Shown piece by piece: positions 12,674 to 23,839 of a stretch of 64,000 nt of DNA. The translations under genes were made by a program, and so were the position numbers. The stretch is from Symsagittifera roscoffensis. Taxonomy: Eukaryota; Xenacoelomorpha; Acoela; Convolutidae. The notes beneath the pieces were generated by a model. That model saw only the letters and a list, made by a program, of their open reading frames with translations, was not told the DNA's origin and did no database searches. How positions within the stretch are numbered: position 1 is the first letter of the stretch; each line of letters opens with the position of its first letter. The DNA lies in contig NC_087066.1 of NCBI RefSeq assembly GCF_963678635.1, positions 57,740,312 through 57,804,311 on the forward strand. The letters are read 5' to 3'.

Positions 12674-12745
12674 GGCCTCATGGTATAGTGGTTAAAGCGT
12701 AAGACTCAAACTCTAGAGATCAAAGGATCGATTCCCTGGCGACAC
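12674..12745 (+). repeat. tRNA-like pseudogene or SINE head
   Basis: TGGTATAGTGGTTAAAGCG (A box, resembling tRNA-Glu or tRNA-Asp) is followed 26 bp later by GGATCGATTCC (B box). The acceptor and anticodon stems do not pair properly, so it is not a functional tRNA. It may be a SINE head or a tRNA pseudogene. Confidence 0.55.
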
Positions 12746-13039
12746 AAAAATTTTCCATTTTTCTGAAAAAGTTGGGTCAATATGAAACGAGTATATCTCG
12801 GGAACAAATAATGAAAAGATGGGCTCAATCGTAGAGAGTTGGGCGTGGGGGAAAAAATCAACAACTTGTATATATCCAGTAAATTGCCGGTTTCAAATCA
12901 AGCTGAGATTATATTTAAAAATTCAAAGAAACTATATAAATTTGGAAAAACTTATCGCTTGGCGATGTTAAATAAATTTAAAAATTGAAAACAAAATAAA
13001 CTTATGTTATAGTTTATAATCATAGCTACAACCCCTAAG

Positions 13040-14001
13040 AAACCCAATGATATCGATGAGTGTTGGAAAGAAGGGTGCTTGCTGTTGACTAGCTTCGCAA
13101 AATTGCTGTTCCAACCTTCTACAGCGTTGCTGGAGCGGTTAAATTTGTTTTTTTTTACCCTTTGATAGCAACTCCAATGCTCTATGTCACATCTGGGCTT
13201 CTGTCGACCTTGAGAAGTCAGTTTTCTAATACAGAAGAAAGCTTAAGGTCATTGTTGTGATTGTGAGTGTTGCCTGACGACTGAACATCTCACCAGAGGC
13301 TTTGACTCATATAGAAGAAAGAAAACTAAATTTGAGCGCTTCTGATTGGTAGCTGTTAATGAGTTTCGCACATCTACTTCAAAATCAACTGTAACGCATT
13401 TTGGACACTCAACTTTTAGGACATTGAGAAGGCGACAATCAGTTGATTTCCTGTCGAGAAGCAGATCGTCAGCGAGAGGTAGGAGACATCCTTCAACTGA
13501 AGCGTGTTTTGTATAAAATTGGTAAAATACAATGAGCAGTCGAAAAGGTTCCATCAAGCAACCAATCATCTTATAGTCCAAGTATGTCTAGCCCAGGTAA
13601 CGTGGTAAACAAAATAACCCGGTCTTCATCTCAAGGACTAAAATTGTCTGAAAAACTGTTCTTCGTCGTGAGTTTTCTCCAGGGCCAGAGGTAATTCAAA
13701 GCCAATCAGCGAATTTGGCTCTGCCATCTTCGGTCTTTTTTTTCCGCGACGAACTCCATCTACAGCTTGTTGGTTAGTGAGTAGCTTGGGAAATGAACAG
13801 TTGTTTTTCGGTTAACATCACGCTGGGTTGCAAAAATGATCTACCGTGGCGTGACATCCAAAACTGCTGCTCGATCTTAAAGCATTTTCCTGCACTGAAG
13901 TTTTTCGATATCATCCGGATCGGGTAAGTGACAAGGATCTTTAACGATCTCAACGGAGTCCTCTTTAGTACGCACAAGTCCATTGCAACTGCTTCGTGCA
14001 C
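13040..14001 (-). pseudogene. MULE (Mutator-like) transposase remnant
   Basis: Two open segments (13774-14001 and 13249-13581) and a trailing piece to about 13040 line up on the minus strand in different frames. The middle segment reads EPFRLLIVFYQFYTKHA..., then LPLADDLLLDRKST..., then CVTVDFEVDVRNSL. This fits the MULE pattern in which a conserved catalytic block is followed by 'PL..aLL..K...tY' and 'tDFE.a..na'. The trailing piece has a NAVEGWN...HPSF phrase, the usual MULE 'NN..EgwH...HP' end. Frames are interrupted by stops, so it is dead. Family assignment is from motif order only. Confidence 0.55.
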
Positions 14002-14109
14002 AGCCCGAGGACACTGTTCTGTTTTGTAAAAGACTAGTTTTTGGGACTTTGATGATTTTTCAGACTATTTTGTACAGGACTGTTTTGTATTGGACTCTTT
14101 TGTACAGAC

Positions 14110-14570
14110 ACGGATTAAATATATCTGATTTTAATCATCCGGAAAAAACGGATAAAATATGAAAAAACGCGTCTTTCTCTAACTCAGTTGACTTTAGGGG
14201 AATTTGTTGATGCAATATAGTGCAATTTGTTTTGCGAAATTCGGAACCAAAATTTTAACCCAAAAATATGTTTTTCTCAAAAAATTGTTCTCTTGCATAG
14301 ATTTGTTGAGATTTTACTTTTCTAGAAATTTGTTGAGCTGCGTAAGAGGCTGCGTTGCATCTAACTTTCCTATCAATTAATTTGGTAGTATTTGCGTTAA
14401 TTTTGGATTTAATTTTTGATTAATCAAAAATTGTCCCATTTTTGAGGTTTAAAATTGATTCGAAATTTCGGAAAATAAATTGCACCATAATTTATCTGGT
14501 GAAAGTGTAAGCAAATTTTGTTTTCCTAACTTTTTGTCTAATTTAAATCAGCACTGTATCCGCTTACGCG
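14110..14570. repeat. Foldback-like repeat family B, copy 1
   Basis: Shares with 36834-37502 the phrases TTTAAATCAGCAC at an end, GTTGAGATTTTACTTTTCTAGAAATTTGTTGAGCTG-like and AAGAGGCTGCGTTG-like segments, and TTAATTTTTGATTAATC. The left half pairs imperfectly with the right half. Non-coding, probably a non-autonomous element. Confidence 0.4.
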
Positions 14571-15100
14571 TTAATAGCACAAATATCTCGCGCGTTTATT
14601 GTCCCAAATTAGCTAAACTGGCTATTTTCAAACCCCGATAACATTCCAAAAAGTGATCAGAGGTAAAATCTTTTTAAATTTGAGCCCAGGCCATCACTGG
14701 CTTTCAGATGATATAATAAATTCCGTTCAAAAATTGCTAAAATCGAAGTTGGTGTGGAAAAAACCACCCAAAGCACAAATATTCTGTCACTTTCATCAAG
14801 ATTCAGAACAAAAATGAGAGGTCAAACAACAAAAAAAATCAAATTTGGGGAGCGTGAACTTGTTTTCAGAACTTTTTCCGCGGAAAAATCAGAACGACCT
14901 ATATAAGTGTTTTCACAACGTTTATTGACACCTATTACTCAAAATAGAGATTGTAAGAAAAAACTGCTATAGAAGGCGTTACATAGCCTTGAGGGTTTGA
15001 TTTTAAATTGCAGAGTACATTTGTTGCATTATCTTAAAAACTAATTATTTATGATATAATTTTTATTGTTCTCGACCTAAAGTGATTTTTTATCCCTGCC
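14571..15100. other. Upstream region of the GPCR gene
   Basis: AT-rich, with no open frame or obvious TATA/initiator arrangement that I can defend. It may hold the promoter and 5' UTR, or an intron after an upstream non-coding exon; a CCTCAG acceptor-like site at 15099-15104 just precedes the first ATG. Confidence 0.35.
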
Positions 15101-15113
15101 TCAGAAAACCCTC

Positions 15114-15309
15114 ATGTTTGCATTCGGGATAACCCACTCTTCGCCCTTGTTTTCTCCCTCCCCCTCTCCCTGGATGACGGTAGAGCCAGGGGAGCAACAG
15201 CAACATGTGCGAGGAACCCCAATGGATGATCTGATGTCGCTGTTTCTCGTCGAGGCCTCCCGATTCACAAATGAGTGCTACCTCTTCGGCATTCTCACCT
15301 CTATCATAG
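15114..15309 (+). CDS. GPCR exon 1: N-terminus and first half of TM1
   Basis: Open frame from ATG 15114, with alternative in-frame ATGs at 15174 and 15222. The extracellular tail is acidic/polar, then NECYLFGILTSII begins TM1. The frame hits a stop soon after 15309 if not spliced. The only donor that restores TM1 is ATAG|GCAAGC at 15309/15310, which is a GC donor rather than GT. Confidence 0.6.
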
Positions 15310-18300
15310 GCAAGCCACCAGTTCACTCATCTTAAGCAGGCTCAGTATCGAGCACCACAATCCGTATTCCCCCATCCATTTCACCATCACTAGCTTTCAA
15401 ATGTTTAGATCACCGAACAATAAACCGATAATGATGGTTTCTTTATCCTTAGGCGTGTTTTTCAATCTCTTCTGCTACATCTGTTCTCTCTCACTCCCGA
15501 ATCAGTCGACCAGTAGTATCCTTATGTCCTATTTGGCCATATGGGACACCATCTCACTCATACACGATGGAGTATTCGACATGGCTCTCAAGGTATAGTA
15601 CATACAGTAGCTAAGTTCAACAAGAATAGCCGGTTTCTCTGCATATGTGATGTTATTTTTACAGAATTGCCGTTGAGGGCTATTGAATTACTTAAATAGC
15701 TGCCAAATAAGAAATAAAAGCAACTAAATTAAAACAAAAGCAGATTAACTAAATTGAGACTTCAAACTATAACCTGTCATTTGTAAATGAAAAAATTGGA
15801 TAAATTCAGAGTTATCATTTGCTTTTTTTGGATAATTCATTTGCTTTGTTCGGAAGTTTGATTTAATTTACTTAAAAACTGACAAAGTAGAATTGGCGTA
15901 AGTTTTGATCAACTAAATCGAACCAAAAAATAATCACCTGCAAGGTAAAGTTTGGGTTCCATTTTCTCAAAACAATGCACCACAATAGCTCAGCTGAAAT
16001 TTAAGGCAAACTTTTGTTTTCATCTACTTATTGGTAACGTTAACTCATTTTGAGCTGTATTCGCTTTGACCAGAGACTTTAAATCAGCACCGTATAATGG
16101 ACTGCGTAATAAGATCTTAAAAACAACTGGTTCTATAGCAAATGGTTTCACAAAAAAAAACAACGGGTTTAACAAAAAATCAACTGGTTCAACAGGGTCA
16201 GGGGCGGATTTAGGGGGGGGAGGGGGGAGGGGGGCGTACGCCCTCCCCCCCCTCAGGGATTCGAACCCCTGCCAACCCAAAGGGTCCCCCCTTTGGTACT
16301 TTTTAAGAAATCCATTTTTGGCCGACCGACCCTAAAATTTTTCTAAAGGCGCCTTTGGCGCCAATATACACTAATTTTGAGGGGGAGCGCGCGCCAAAAA
16401 AAACGCGTTTTTTTGTCAAAATTTTCCAAGAAGAGCCCAAAAACGGCTTTTTTGACCTGTTTTTTCAAAAAGTTGCCTGCGGCACAGAAAATTTCGCCAA
16501 AACAGGGTCTTTTTACTGCTTTGGGAGAGCTCGGAAAATCAATCTGATCGACCTAAAAAAAAAAAAGGTCGTCAAAATTTTCAAAATTTTTTTGAAAATC
16601 CGCCCCCCCTCGAGAAAATCCTAGATCCGCCCCTGAACAGGGTAAAACGTTTTGATCCTCCGATATTTTTACACGTTTTGTCGCTAACGCGCAAGAAATC
16701 GCTGGTCGTCTCGAGAAAAAAAAACGTCTTCAGAGCAAAGCAAAAGCGCATAAATATTTAGATTTATAGCACCTCTGCCGGCCATTTTGTGGCACTTTTA
16801 TGGATTTATAGAGCCTTGATTGTACTGTTTGCGCATCAAAGATTCCCCACCCAAAGGCCATTACTTTTTCATTAGACATTGATATTCATGGTGCGGTTTT
16901 AACAAAGATCTTTGACTCTTCATACCATAGGCACAAATAATCGCTTTAGTATTTTTCTTTAATACAAATTAGCACTCCAAAAAAACCATTGGAGAATTTT
17001 TCAAGCGATTTTACTATTGATGAAACAATTACGACATATCGATGAAGAACAGATGAAACGTAAAATAATAAATAGTCTCAACATTAGAGTGTTCAAAATT
17101 TGAATGCAGCAGCTTTCGATTCTGAACAATCGCTCGACTATTTCTTGTTCATTTCATCATCCGCTTTTTTTCTCCTTTTCAGAGCATACGTCATATCAAC
17201 TTAATTCATCAATTGCACAATTCAGAAATAAAGATTAACTTGCACAATTTAGATATTAATAAAAAAAACATACCTGATTAAAAAGGTCATCCCAACTTAG
17301 TCGTCGGAACAATGAGCGGAAGCTCTGTTTATTATACAAAGCTGAAGCACTAAAAATAGGTGGAGGCTTTCGAGCTTTGAAATTAAACCGAAAGCATTAT
17401 AAAAAGAAAAAAAAGAATAAAACAAAAAATCTAAAATAGTTATATTACATAGCCAGCTGACAGTTGGAAAAGAGTCAATGAATACAAGTAAACAGAAAAA
17501 AAAACACTGACTTGTTTCTTGAAAAAACTTCAACTTTTGAATATCAAAGGAACAAAATGCGCCCTTAAAGCTCTCTGAATTTCAAAAGTAATTTATGATT
17601 GACACTTTTTTGTCAAATTGAAGGCTACATCCACATTTAAAATTAACCCATTTTGAGAAATATGGATCAATAGATTAAAACTTTTATTTCGCTGGGAAAT
17701 CTGATAATTAAATGCCATAATTAAAATCAGAAATCGATCACGTTTTTTATGACCTTGACATTTCTGGTGTTCGATAGTGGAGTTTAACTTCCTTTTAGCT
17801 TAATTAATTGAGAAAAATGGATCAAAAGATTAAAATTTTTATTTCGCTGGGAAATCTGATAAATAAATTCCCTTATCAAAATCAGAAGTCGATCAAGTTT
17901 TGGTGTTCGATAATGGATTTAACCTTCCTTTAAGCTAAAGAAATGAACCGAAATTAGAAAATTAGAAGTCAAATTGCGAAAAATTAAATTTGAACCTGAG
18001 CAATTTGAAGATTTTTCCTGAAAAAACAAGAAAAAAGCATCACGACATATATAAGAGTCTGGAAGACGTTTATCGACTCTTAAAAAGTTGAAAAGTGATA
18101 ATAGGTTTAAAAAAATAATGTTGCACTTTCCGAAATGATTGCGCATTTTTTGAAGATTTTTTCGTGTTTTTTATTGATGTTTTAACTTCGAAAAATAGTT
18201 GATGCTAAAGCTCTAAATGAAGCTTTGAAAACTTGTTTTACTGGAGGAAACTAGGTTTTCACGTCTTAAATAAAAACGGCTTTTTATAACATCTACTCGC

Positions 18301-21300
18301 TCGCTACTCGTATTGTAACATCTACACCTACAATGTCAAAAAAATCTGCGAAACAACTTTTCATATTCGAGAAACAAAGCGAAGTAAGAAAATGCAGGAA
18401 ATCTCGAAAACTTTCATTTCAAACCAAAAACTAATTTGAGAAATTTGGAGAGAAGAAGTTTTAAGCCGATCAACTCATTTCTTTTCGAATGGTAAAACAC
18501 AAAAATATTAGCAACCAATAGTTAACAGAGCGTTAACAAAAGGAAAAAGAAAATAAAGGAATACTTAATTTCATGAATTAATTAAAGTTTAAGCCAATTT
18601 AGATTTAAAATTTGTGGCAGTTTTTCTGCGGCTGTTTTATTGAGTGATTGCTTCATCTTAAACATTTCGAGTGATTATTGGCATTTATTTCGCGTTGTTT
18701 TTTCTTGTGATTTGTCCATCAACTTAAGTATTTTTCGATTTTGTTGAGACAATACATATGTACTGTAGCTCTTTGCGTAATAATTTGAATAAAATAAAAT
18801 GATCGAAAGATTCTTTTTTTGATTCCATTTTGATGTTCCACACCTAAAACTGGGGGAAATCCTGTTAATTAAGCTGAATGCCAAATAGAATTTTTTAGTA
18901 TTTAGCTCAAACCTATCAATCGGCTCTCTAAAGTGCTCAGCTTAAAATAAGACTAGATTCACTTCTAAGTAGCAGCAAGAATTAACAACTCCAGATACGA
19001 TCCAAACACATGATGTGACAAAGCTTAATTGCGGGGTAACTTAGCATGCAGTAGATTGGTAAAGGGAAGGTTCATATATTGGATAGAATACCATAGGTAG
19101 ATTGCCATCGGGTAGATTCTCATGCTACCGTTTCGAAGTACTCGCAACGAGACTGCATTTTTATACAACAAAAAAGACGACATCCACACTAACAAAAGTT
19201 GGTAAAAAAGCAGAACTATTCCCCCGGAAAAAGCTTCTAAAAGTCACTTTACCCATTGTTCTTTAGAAACGTTCAAGATATAGGCACAAAAAACACAGTG
19301 AAAAATCGCGAGAATGTCTAAGACAACGGTTTCACTGAACTTTTACAGTTCATTGAAGTTTAATACCCGGGTGAAGTACTCATTCTAGCTTTCTCTGCAC
19401 CACTTTTGTATGTCGACCTCGAATCATTTTACTAGGAGTGCTGTGATTTTAGTACTGTGGCGTGCATTTGGCTGATATGAGCATTGGAGGGAGTGGATTG
19501 ATGTGCAAGCTGTTCTACTACCACTCCTGGGCCAGCACCCTCAATGCCAGTGCACACCTAGTGGCCCTGGCAGTGGACAGAGTCATCTCTCTGAAACTAC
19601 CACTATTCCACCACAACCTCAGCATGCAAACATATGCCAGGTAGGAAAAACACCCCCCCCCCCCCCGATGTATCCAGATTGGGATTTTTGTGATCCAATC
19701 AACCCACCGCCTTTCGTTTCGAACCCTCGCCTTAGCCTCACCCAATCACTAACCGTAGCACTGTGTCACCTAGAACCGGAATACTCGTCAGGCAACTGTT
19801 AACTTTTCTGAACCGAAGTGGACAGTTATTTTTTTATAACTATCAATATCGTTCACAGGAGCAAGGAGGAAAATATTTTCTGCTACTCTGTGTGTGCTAC
19901 AGAGTTGTGTGTTTGTTTGCAGGAAGATATCATGGTCTCTGACAGCTTTCAACTACATGGTAGTGCTACCTAACTTGTACTTCTTCGCCCTTGAGGACGG
20001 AACGTGCAAGAGCATCGGAGGCGAGTTGGAGGAGTGGATGGGCATTTATCAGAAGACTATCAACTACGCCCTCTTCTCTGGAGGTCCCTTCATCCTCATC
20101 TCAGTCTCAAACCTCGTGTTCATTCACAACTTATACCAGATTAGAAAAGAGAAGCAGGCGCGACTTGATTTAACGACACGAGTCATCGCCGAGAACAGCT
20201 GTCGTCCAGTGTCCTCGCGAATGACAAAGGAGGCAACGTCTTATGAGTCAGGAAGCGCATCTACGAGGCCATTGTTAACCATTGCAGACAATGACACCTG
20301 TAGACCAGAGAAGGAGTCAAAATATGTCAAAAAGGAGCTCGAGTTTCCCGCAGTTGACCACTATGATGACCTGGTCACAGAGGTTTACTGTGGACCAAAG
20401 ACTTCATCATACAAACAAAAAGTGCAGCAACCTACAGAACCATTCCCCTGCAAACAAAGTACTTCTGAAATAATTGAAGACTTTGAAATAACAAACAAGG
20501 AAACATACCATTTTGGCAAACAAGCTAAGGCGGGTTCCACCTCAATGCCCGTTTTTCGAGTCACTGATTTTTTAACCAACGGAGAAACTCAAAGCATCAG
20601 AAAGATTCAAGTGAGCGGCAGTGCATCTCTGATGCAAGCGGAACTCAGTGTTTCGACACCCCAAAAATCAAACGGAGTAGTTCATATTAGTTCCAGGGAG
20701 AGTGAGAGAAGGGGAGAACTCACGGGGAGCCAGGATATCGAGGACAAAGAAGAAGAAACACCAAAGAACGATTCCAGTGTCGTCATCATGTTGCTGGTGG
20801 TCTGCTGTTCATATCTAGTACTGACCGCATTCGCCGCTTTCTTCAACGTTCTAGGCACATATGACCTCTTGAGTAAAAAAGTAACTTTGCGAAAACAAGC
20901 CCTCATTTTCCATTTTTTTTTAAATTTCAGAGCAATGTTTCATTTAACTAAGTACCGGTTACCTCAAGCATCAAATTTTGATGAATTTCTTCTTTCAGAA
21001 CACAAAGAACTCTGTGGGCAAAAGACAGTTCCAGCATATCTGAATTCTCGACATAAAACTCAATAATCCGATATACTTAGGTCACCTCACACGCTTCCTT
21101 TCTATACCAGAGTTTTATTACATCGTAGTGGCGACACAATTTTCTATTTTCAAGCCAGTTGCCGATATAAACTACAGTAAAAAAACCACCTATATTTCAC
21201 TTAACTTTAAGCGTCATTTTAAGCAGTTGTTCAACTGGGTCATCTGGGCTTTTCAAAACTTTGAATCTGTGCAGGACACCATTACATATCAGAAAAACCA

Positions 21301-22302
21301 GCTGAGTCCACTGCTTCGACTTCAAGGTACATGTATGAGAGATGGATCCCTAGACAACTAAAATGATATATAGATATCCCTACAAATAGACACAACAGAT
21401 GTTTGGCGAAAGGTAAAAGAACAAGGAAGCCCAAAAAAGTTAATCAAAAATTGTTAAGTAATTTTCAACTTTCGAATAAAAAGTATATTAGGTTAAGGCT
21501 CATTGAATTTCAATAATTGTTTAGAATTGGCTTTTTTCATGAAATTATCCATGAGGCGACAATTCGTAATAGGAGCCAACTTGTAACAAGCGACAATTCG
21601 TAATAGTAAATAAGCAAGCGAGGAACACTGATTTTGCTGCAACAATTTACGACAACAACAGGAACACTGATACACTCACAGTATTCCTCTCTTGCCGGAT
21701 GTAAGCGCAGCTGAACGAGGCGGCGCAAGCTTTTCCTACTTGTCAATGCCTTGTTACGAATTGTCGCATTACGAATAGTCGCCCTACCAGAATTATCCCA
21801 GATAAAAAAGTAATTTTTTTATTGAAGTTCATTTTCGAAACAGGAAGTCATTCACGGTTTTCGTCCCCTTAATACTTTTCGAGACTTTGACTATCTTTTC
21901 CAAAAAATCATCATGACCTGTATAAGTGAAAATCTTTTCGTTCTTTTAGATTAAATTACTTTTAAACCACCATGGAACCCATGAATAAAGTTGTAATGCA
22001 ATCGAAATAATTCCTCGTACCAGCCAGACACATTCACATACATCTCATTCGTTAATTCAAACTGGAAGTAAATATTCCTCCATATATTCAATGGCCTCAT
22101 ATGTACGATTTCGGGATCCATCTTGTACCCTTTCATTTGAAGTGTGGAAGATGGGGACAGAGAGAGTGTGTTACTGTTTGTTCAGTCAATGGCAGAGATC
22201 CCGGCAGTCATGAACAATTCGCTCAACTTTGTCTTTTACATGCTGAGTGGACGGACATTCCGAAATACTTTCATTCATAAAATATCCAGTCTAGCACGAT
22301 AA
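15114..22302 (+). CDS. Class A neuropeptide-type GPCR (FMRFamide receptor-like), at least 5 exons
   Basis: Seven-transmembrane receptor of the plasma membrane, expected to bind a neuropeptide and signal through a G protein. The spliced reading gives TM1 ending in a G-V-F-F-N motif, TM2 with LAIWD, and TM3 with a conserved Cys (LMCKLFYY) and a DR in place of DRY (VALAVDRVISL). TM4 and ECL2 carry a Cys (DGTCKS); TM5 has its Pro (SGGPFILI). A very long third intracellular loop of roughly 180 residues is followed by TM6 without CWxP, then TM7 with NNSLNFVFY and a helix-8 start SGRTFR. The TM7/helix-8 phrase and the TM2 motif fit protostome FMRFamide/peptide receptors. Exons: to 15309, 15453-15592, 19453-19640, 19923 to about 20880, about 22143 to 22302. 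Phases agree at the first three junctions. Uncertain points: the start (ATG at 15114, 15174 or 15222), the end of exon 4, and whether a short extra exon lies before exon 5. Confidence 0.75.
15453..15592 (+). CDS. GPCR exon 2: second half of TM1 and TM2
   Basis: Begins after the acceptor TTTCTTTATCCTTAG (AG at 15451-15452) and reads GVFFNLFCYICS... then LAIWDTISLIHDGVF. It ends at CTCAAG|GTATAG (15592/15593) in phase 0. The intron to exon 1 is 143 bp with GC...AG ends; the next intron is 3.86 kb. Confidence 0.65.
16199..16635 (+). mobile_element. hAT-type MITE, copy 1 (in GPCR intron 2)
   Basis: Terminal inverted repeats CAGGGGCGGATTTAGG at the left and CCTAGATCCGCCCCTG at the right, flanked by a perfect 8-bp target-site duplication AACAGGGT (16191-16198 and 16636-16643). 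Eight-bp duplications and CAGGGGCGGAT ends are characteristic of hAT elements. The inside has G/C homopolymers, a palindromic GGCGCCTTTGGCGCC and a tRNA T-arm-like hairpin CAGGGATTCGAACCCCTG. No transposase, so non-autonomous. The same family lies in the opposite orientation at 39242-39580. Confidence 0.9.
17450..18070 (+). repeat. Dispersed repeat family A, copy in GPCR intron 2
   Basis: Contains GCCAGCTGACAGTTGGAAAA, CAACTTTTGAATATC, two successive TTTATTTCGCTGGGAAATCT blocks (near 17683 and 17840) and ATATATAAGAGTCTG near 18050. The doubled middle block distinguishes it from the other copies. Confidence 0.65.
19453..19640 (+). CDS. GPCR exon 3: ECL1, TM3 and DR motif
   Basis: Acceptor GATTTTAG at 19452, donor GCCAG|GTAGGA at 19640/19641. 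Reads through ECL1 to LMCKLFYYHSWASTLNASAH and LVALAVDRVISL. 188 bp, so it leaves a phase-2 end that is completed by the first base of exon 4 to give Arg. Confidence 0.75.
19641..19922. other. GPCR intron 3 (282 bp) with poly-C tract
   Basis: GT...AG intron with a run of 14 C at 19653-19666 just after the donor and a T/G-rich acceptor tract TGTGTGTTTGTTTGCAG. Confidence 0.7.
19923..20880 (+). CDS. GPCR exon 4: TM4, TM5, long ICL3, TM6
   Basis: Begins after TTTGTTTGCAG (AG at 19921-19922). It encodes TM4 with NYMVVLPNLYFF, ECL2 with its Cys, TM5 with Pro and a hydrophilic third loop rich in S/T/E/K. TM6 follows (VIMLLVVCCSYLVLTAFAAF). The open frame happens to run to 21066 through the next intron. 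Likely donors are TTGA|GTAAAA (exon end 20872) or AAAAAA|GTAACT (exon end 20880). Confidence 0.7.
21380..21790. repeat. Repeat remnants in GPCR intron 4, including a short TIR element
   Basis: A partial family A-like block lies at 21390-21530. From about 21553 to 21785 there is an inverted-repeat element: GGCGACAATTCGTAATA at the left and ATTACGAATAGTCGCC at the right, each with a second nearby copy of the motif. Both flanks contain AATTATCC, possibly a target duplication. No coding capacity; MITE-like. Confidence 0.55.
22143..22302 (+). CDS. GPCR exon 5: TM7, helix 8 and C-terminus
   Basis: Reads ...LLFVQSMAEIPAVMNNSL, then NFVFYMLSGRTFR, and stops at TAA 22300-22302 after a very short tail. 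The NSxxNFxxY phrase is the TM7 signature of peptide receptors and completes the 7TM. The acceptor could be any of several AGs between 22142 and 22186; phase depends on the donor chosen for exon 4. It was missed as an open frame because it is short. Confidence 0.65.
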
Positions 22303-23830
22303 TTCTCAGCGTTCTATCTCTGTTCTAAGACCAAAGTTTAGATATAGTGTAGATTTTCACCCAATTTTATATATACTGTTTGCATGGAGGTCATCTCTGG
22401 GGCCAAAAAGTGAACAAAGAACAAAACAGAAACTCAAAAAAATAAATTTGCGCTACAGCAGTAATGTCCATTTAAAAATCAAAAGGGTCCAAAAACAAAT
22501 ACACGCTACTGGTCCCATTTCAATTAAACTCTCGTTTTTAAACAAAAATGTTCATTTTAAGTTTTCTCCATTTACTTTTTTTCTTGAAATAAATCGAACT
22601 TATTAGTCGAACTTAAAATTATTTAAACGGACATGAACACGGCATAGAAGGGACAATTCACCCCATAATATACTGATTTATCCATTTTGATGTTTAACAG
22701 TGTTTAATTGAAAAACTGTCGCTTTATCAAAAGATGTCAAACTTATCTGCACAGCTGAAAACGTGTCAATTTGGTATTAGTTTTACTTCGCGGTAACATA
22801 AGGAACTGTCTGTCTCCCATCACAATTTCAACCTGATTAAAAAAAGCGGCGAGAGAATGTAAGAATTGATATAAAATCAGATTTTAATTGACAAGCTGAC
22901 GGTTCATCAAAAACGTCTTAATTATCTGCAAAACTTATTTTACTTGGTCTTAAAAGAAAATGTAATCTTTTCCAAAAATCTTTACATCTGATTCCAGAAG
23001 AACTCCAGAGCATTTAAGTGTCGAGATAAATTATCTAGCATACGACGATGTTCAATTTTATGCACTTCTTAGTTAAATTAAATTACAATGAGCCACCAAA
23101 TAAATTATGAAAAAAACTTATTACTGACTACATTTCTAAATGGAGAATAGTTATCTTATCTACTACACAATAAGAGGGTACAAACATGATTGAGAAAAGG
23201 AAGTTCATGTGAAAACATGTGAGCGATAAGAACATGTTACGATAACAAGGATAGACGGTCGCTATGCAAGTAGCACAGAATGCAGACCATAATAATTCAA
23301 TAAAAAATCAGAAGTGAGAACAACATTGTAAAGATTTCATCGAATGTATTTTTTCATTTTTCCTCTTAACTTATTGTTAATTTTCTAAGTTACGAATGAC
23401 TGATTTCAGTAAAAAACCCGAAATGTGATAATATGTAAAAAAAATAATAATGTTGAAATTGTAGACGATTTGATTTGGCGCTAAAACGCTCAACACATTT
23501 CGTCTAAATTAGTGTAAACACCAAAAATATTTGGACCGAAACTGAGAAAACGTTTTGATTTTTTTAAGAATCCCAATCACGAATAAAAAGACTTTTTATG
23601 ATGCCACACATGACTCCAATTTTCCTTGAGGTAGCCAAATGAAACGCAGACCAGAAACCACAGTTCGTTTTCACTTTTCGACAAAGCTGGAATTACAGCG
23701 TTGAACACTCAGATGATATCTGTAATTAACAGAGACAAGTTTATGGTTTTTATTAAAGAACTTCTAAGTTTTCTAGAAAAACAGAAAATCCATCTTAATC
23801 GCATAAGCAAACAGCCAGAGGCTTAAAACA
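22303..23830. other. Gene-free stretch downstream of the GPCR
   Basis: AT-rich, no supported gene. AATAAA-like signals near 22443 and 22590 could serve the GPCR 3' end, but I cannot choose between them. Confidence 0.35.
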
Positions 23831-23839
23831 TAAGTTGAC

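Larger units (their letters stand above)
12480..14105 (-). mobile_element. MULE-type DNA transposon remnant with inverted ends
   Basis: The left end (about 12485-12545: ACAAAACAGTCTGAAAC, AAAAGTCCTAAAAACAGTCC) and the right end (about 14010-14105) are inverted copies of each other, with CAGACTATTTTGTACAGGAC and TTTTTGGGACTTTGATG on the right. Between them on the minus strand lie parts of a Mutator-like transposase (annotated separately). Target-site duplications were not resolved. A tRNA-like sequence lies inside the element, near its left end. Confidence 0.55.
15593..19452. other. GPCR intron 2 (3.86 kb)
   Basis: Starts GTATAG and ends TTTTAG, with phase 0 on both sides. Apart from the hAT MITE and the family A repeat it contains only AT-rich sequence. 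Confidence 0.6.

Noticed and set aside
12674-12745. Functional tRNA gene
   Set aside because: A and B boxes are present, but acceptor and anticodon stems do not pair.
15275-15598. Single 107-codon GPCR exon from 15275
   Set aside because: Its first 60 residues show no TM or homologous character; splicing at 15309/15453 gives a proper TM1 instead.
20881-21066. Continuation of GPCR exon 4 to the stop at 21064-21066
   Set aside because: TM7 is absent from it; a GT donor lies right after TM6, and TM7 is found at 22143-22302.
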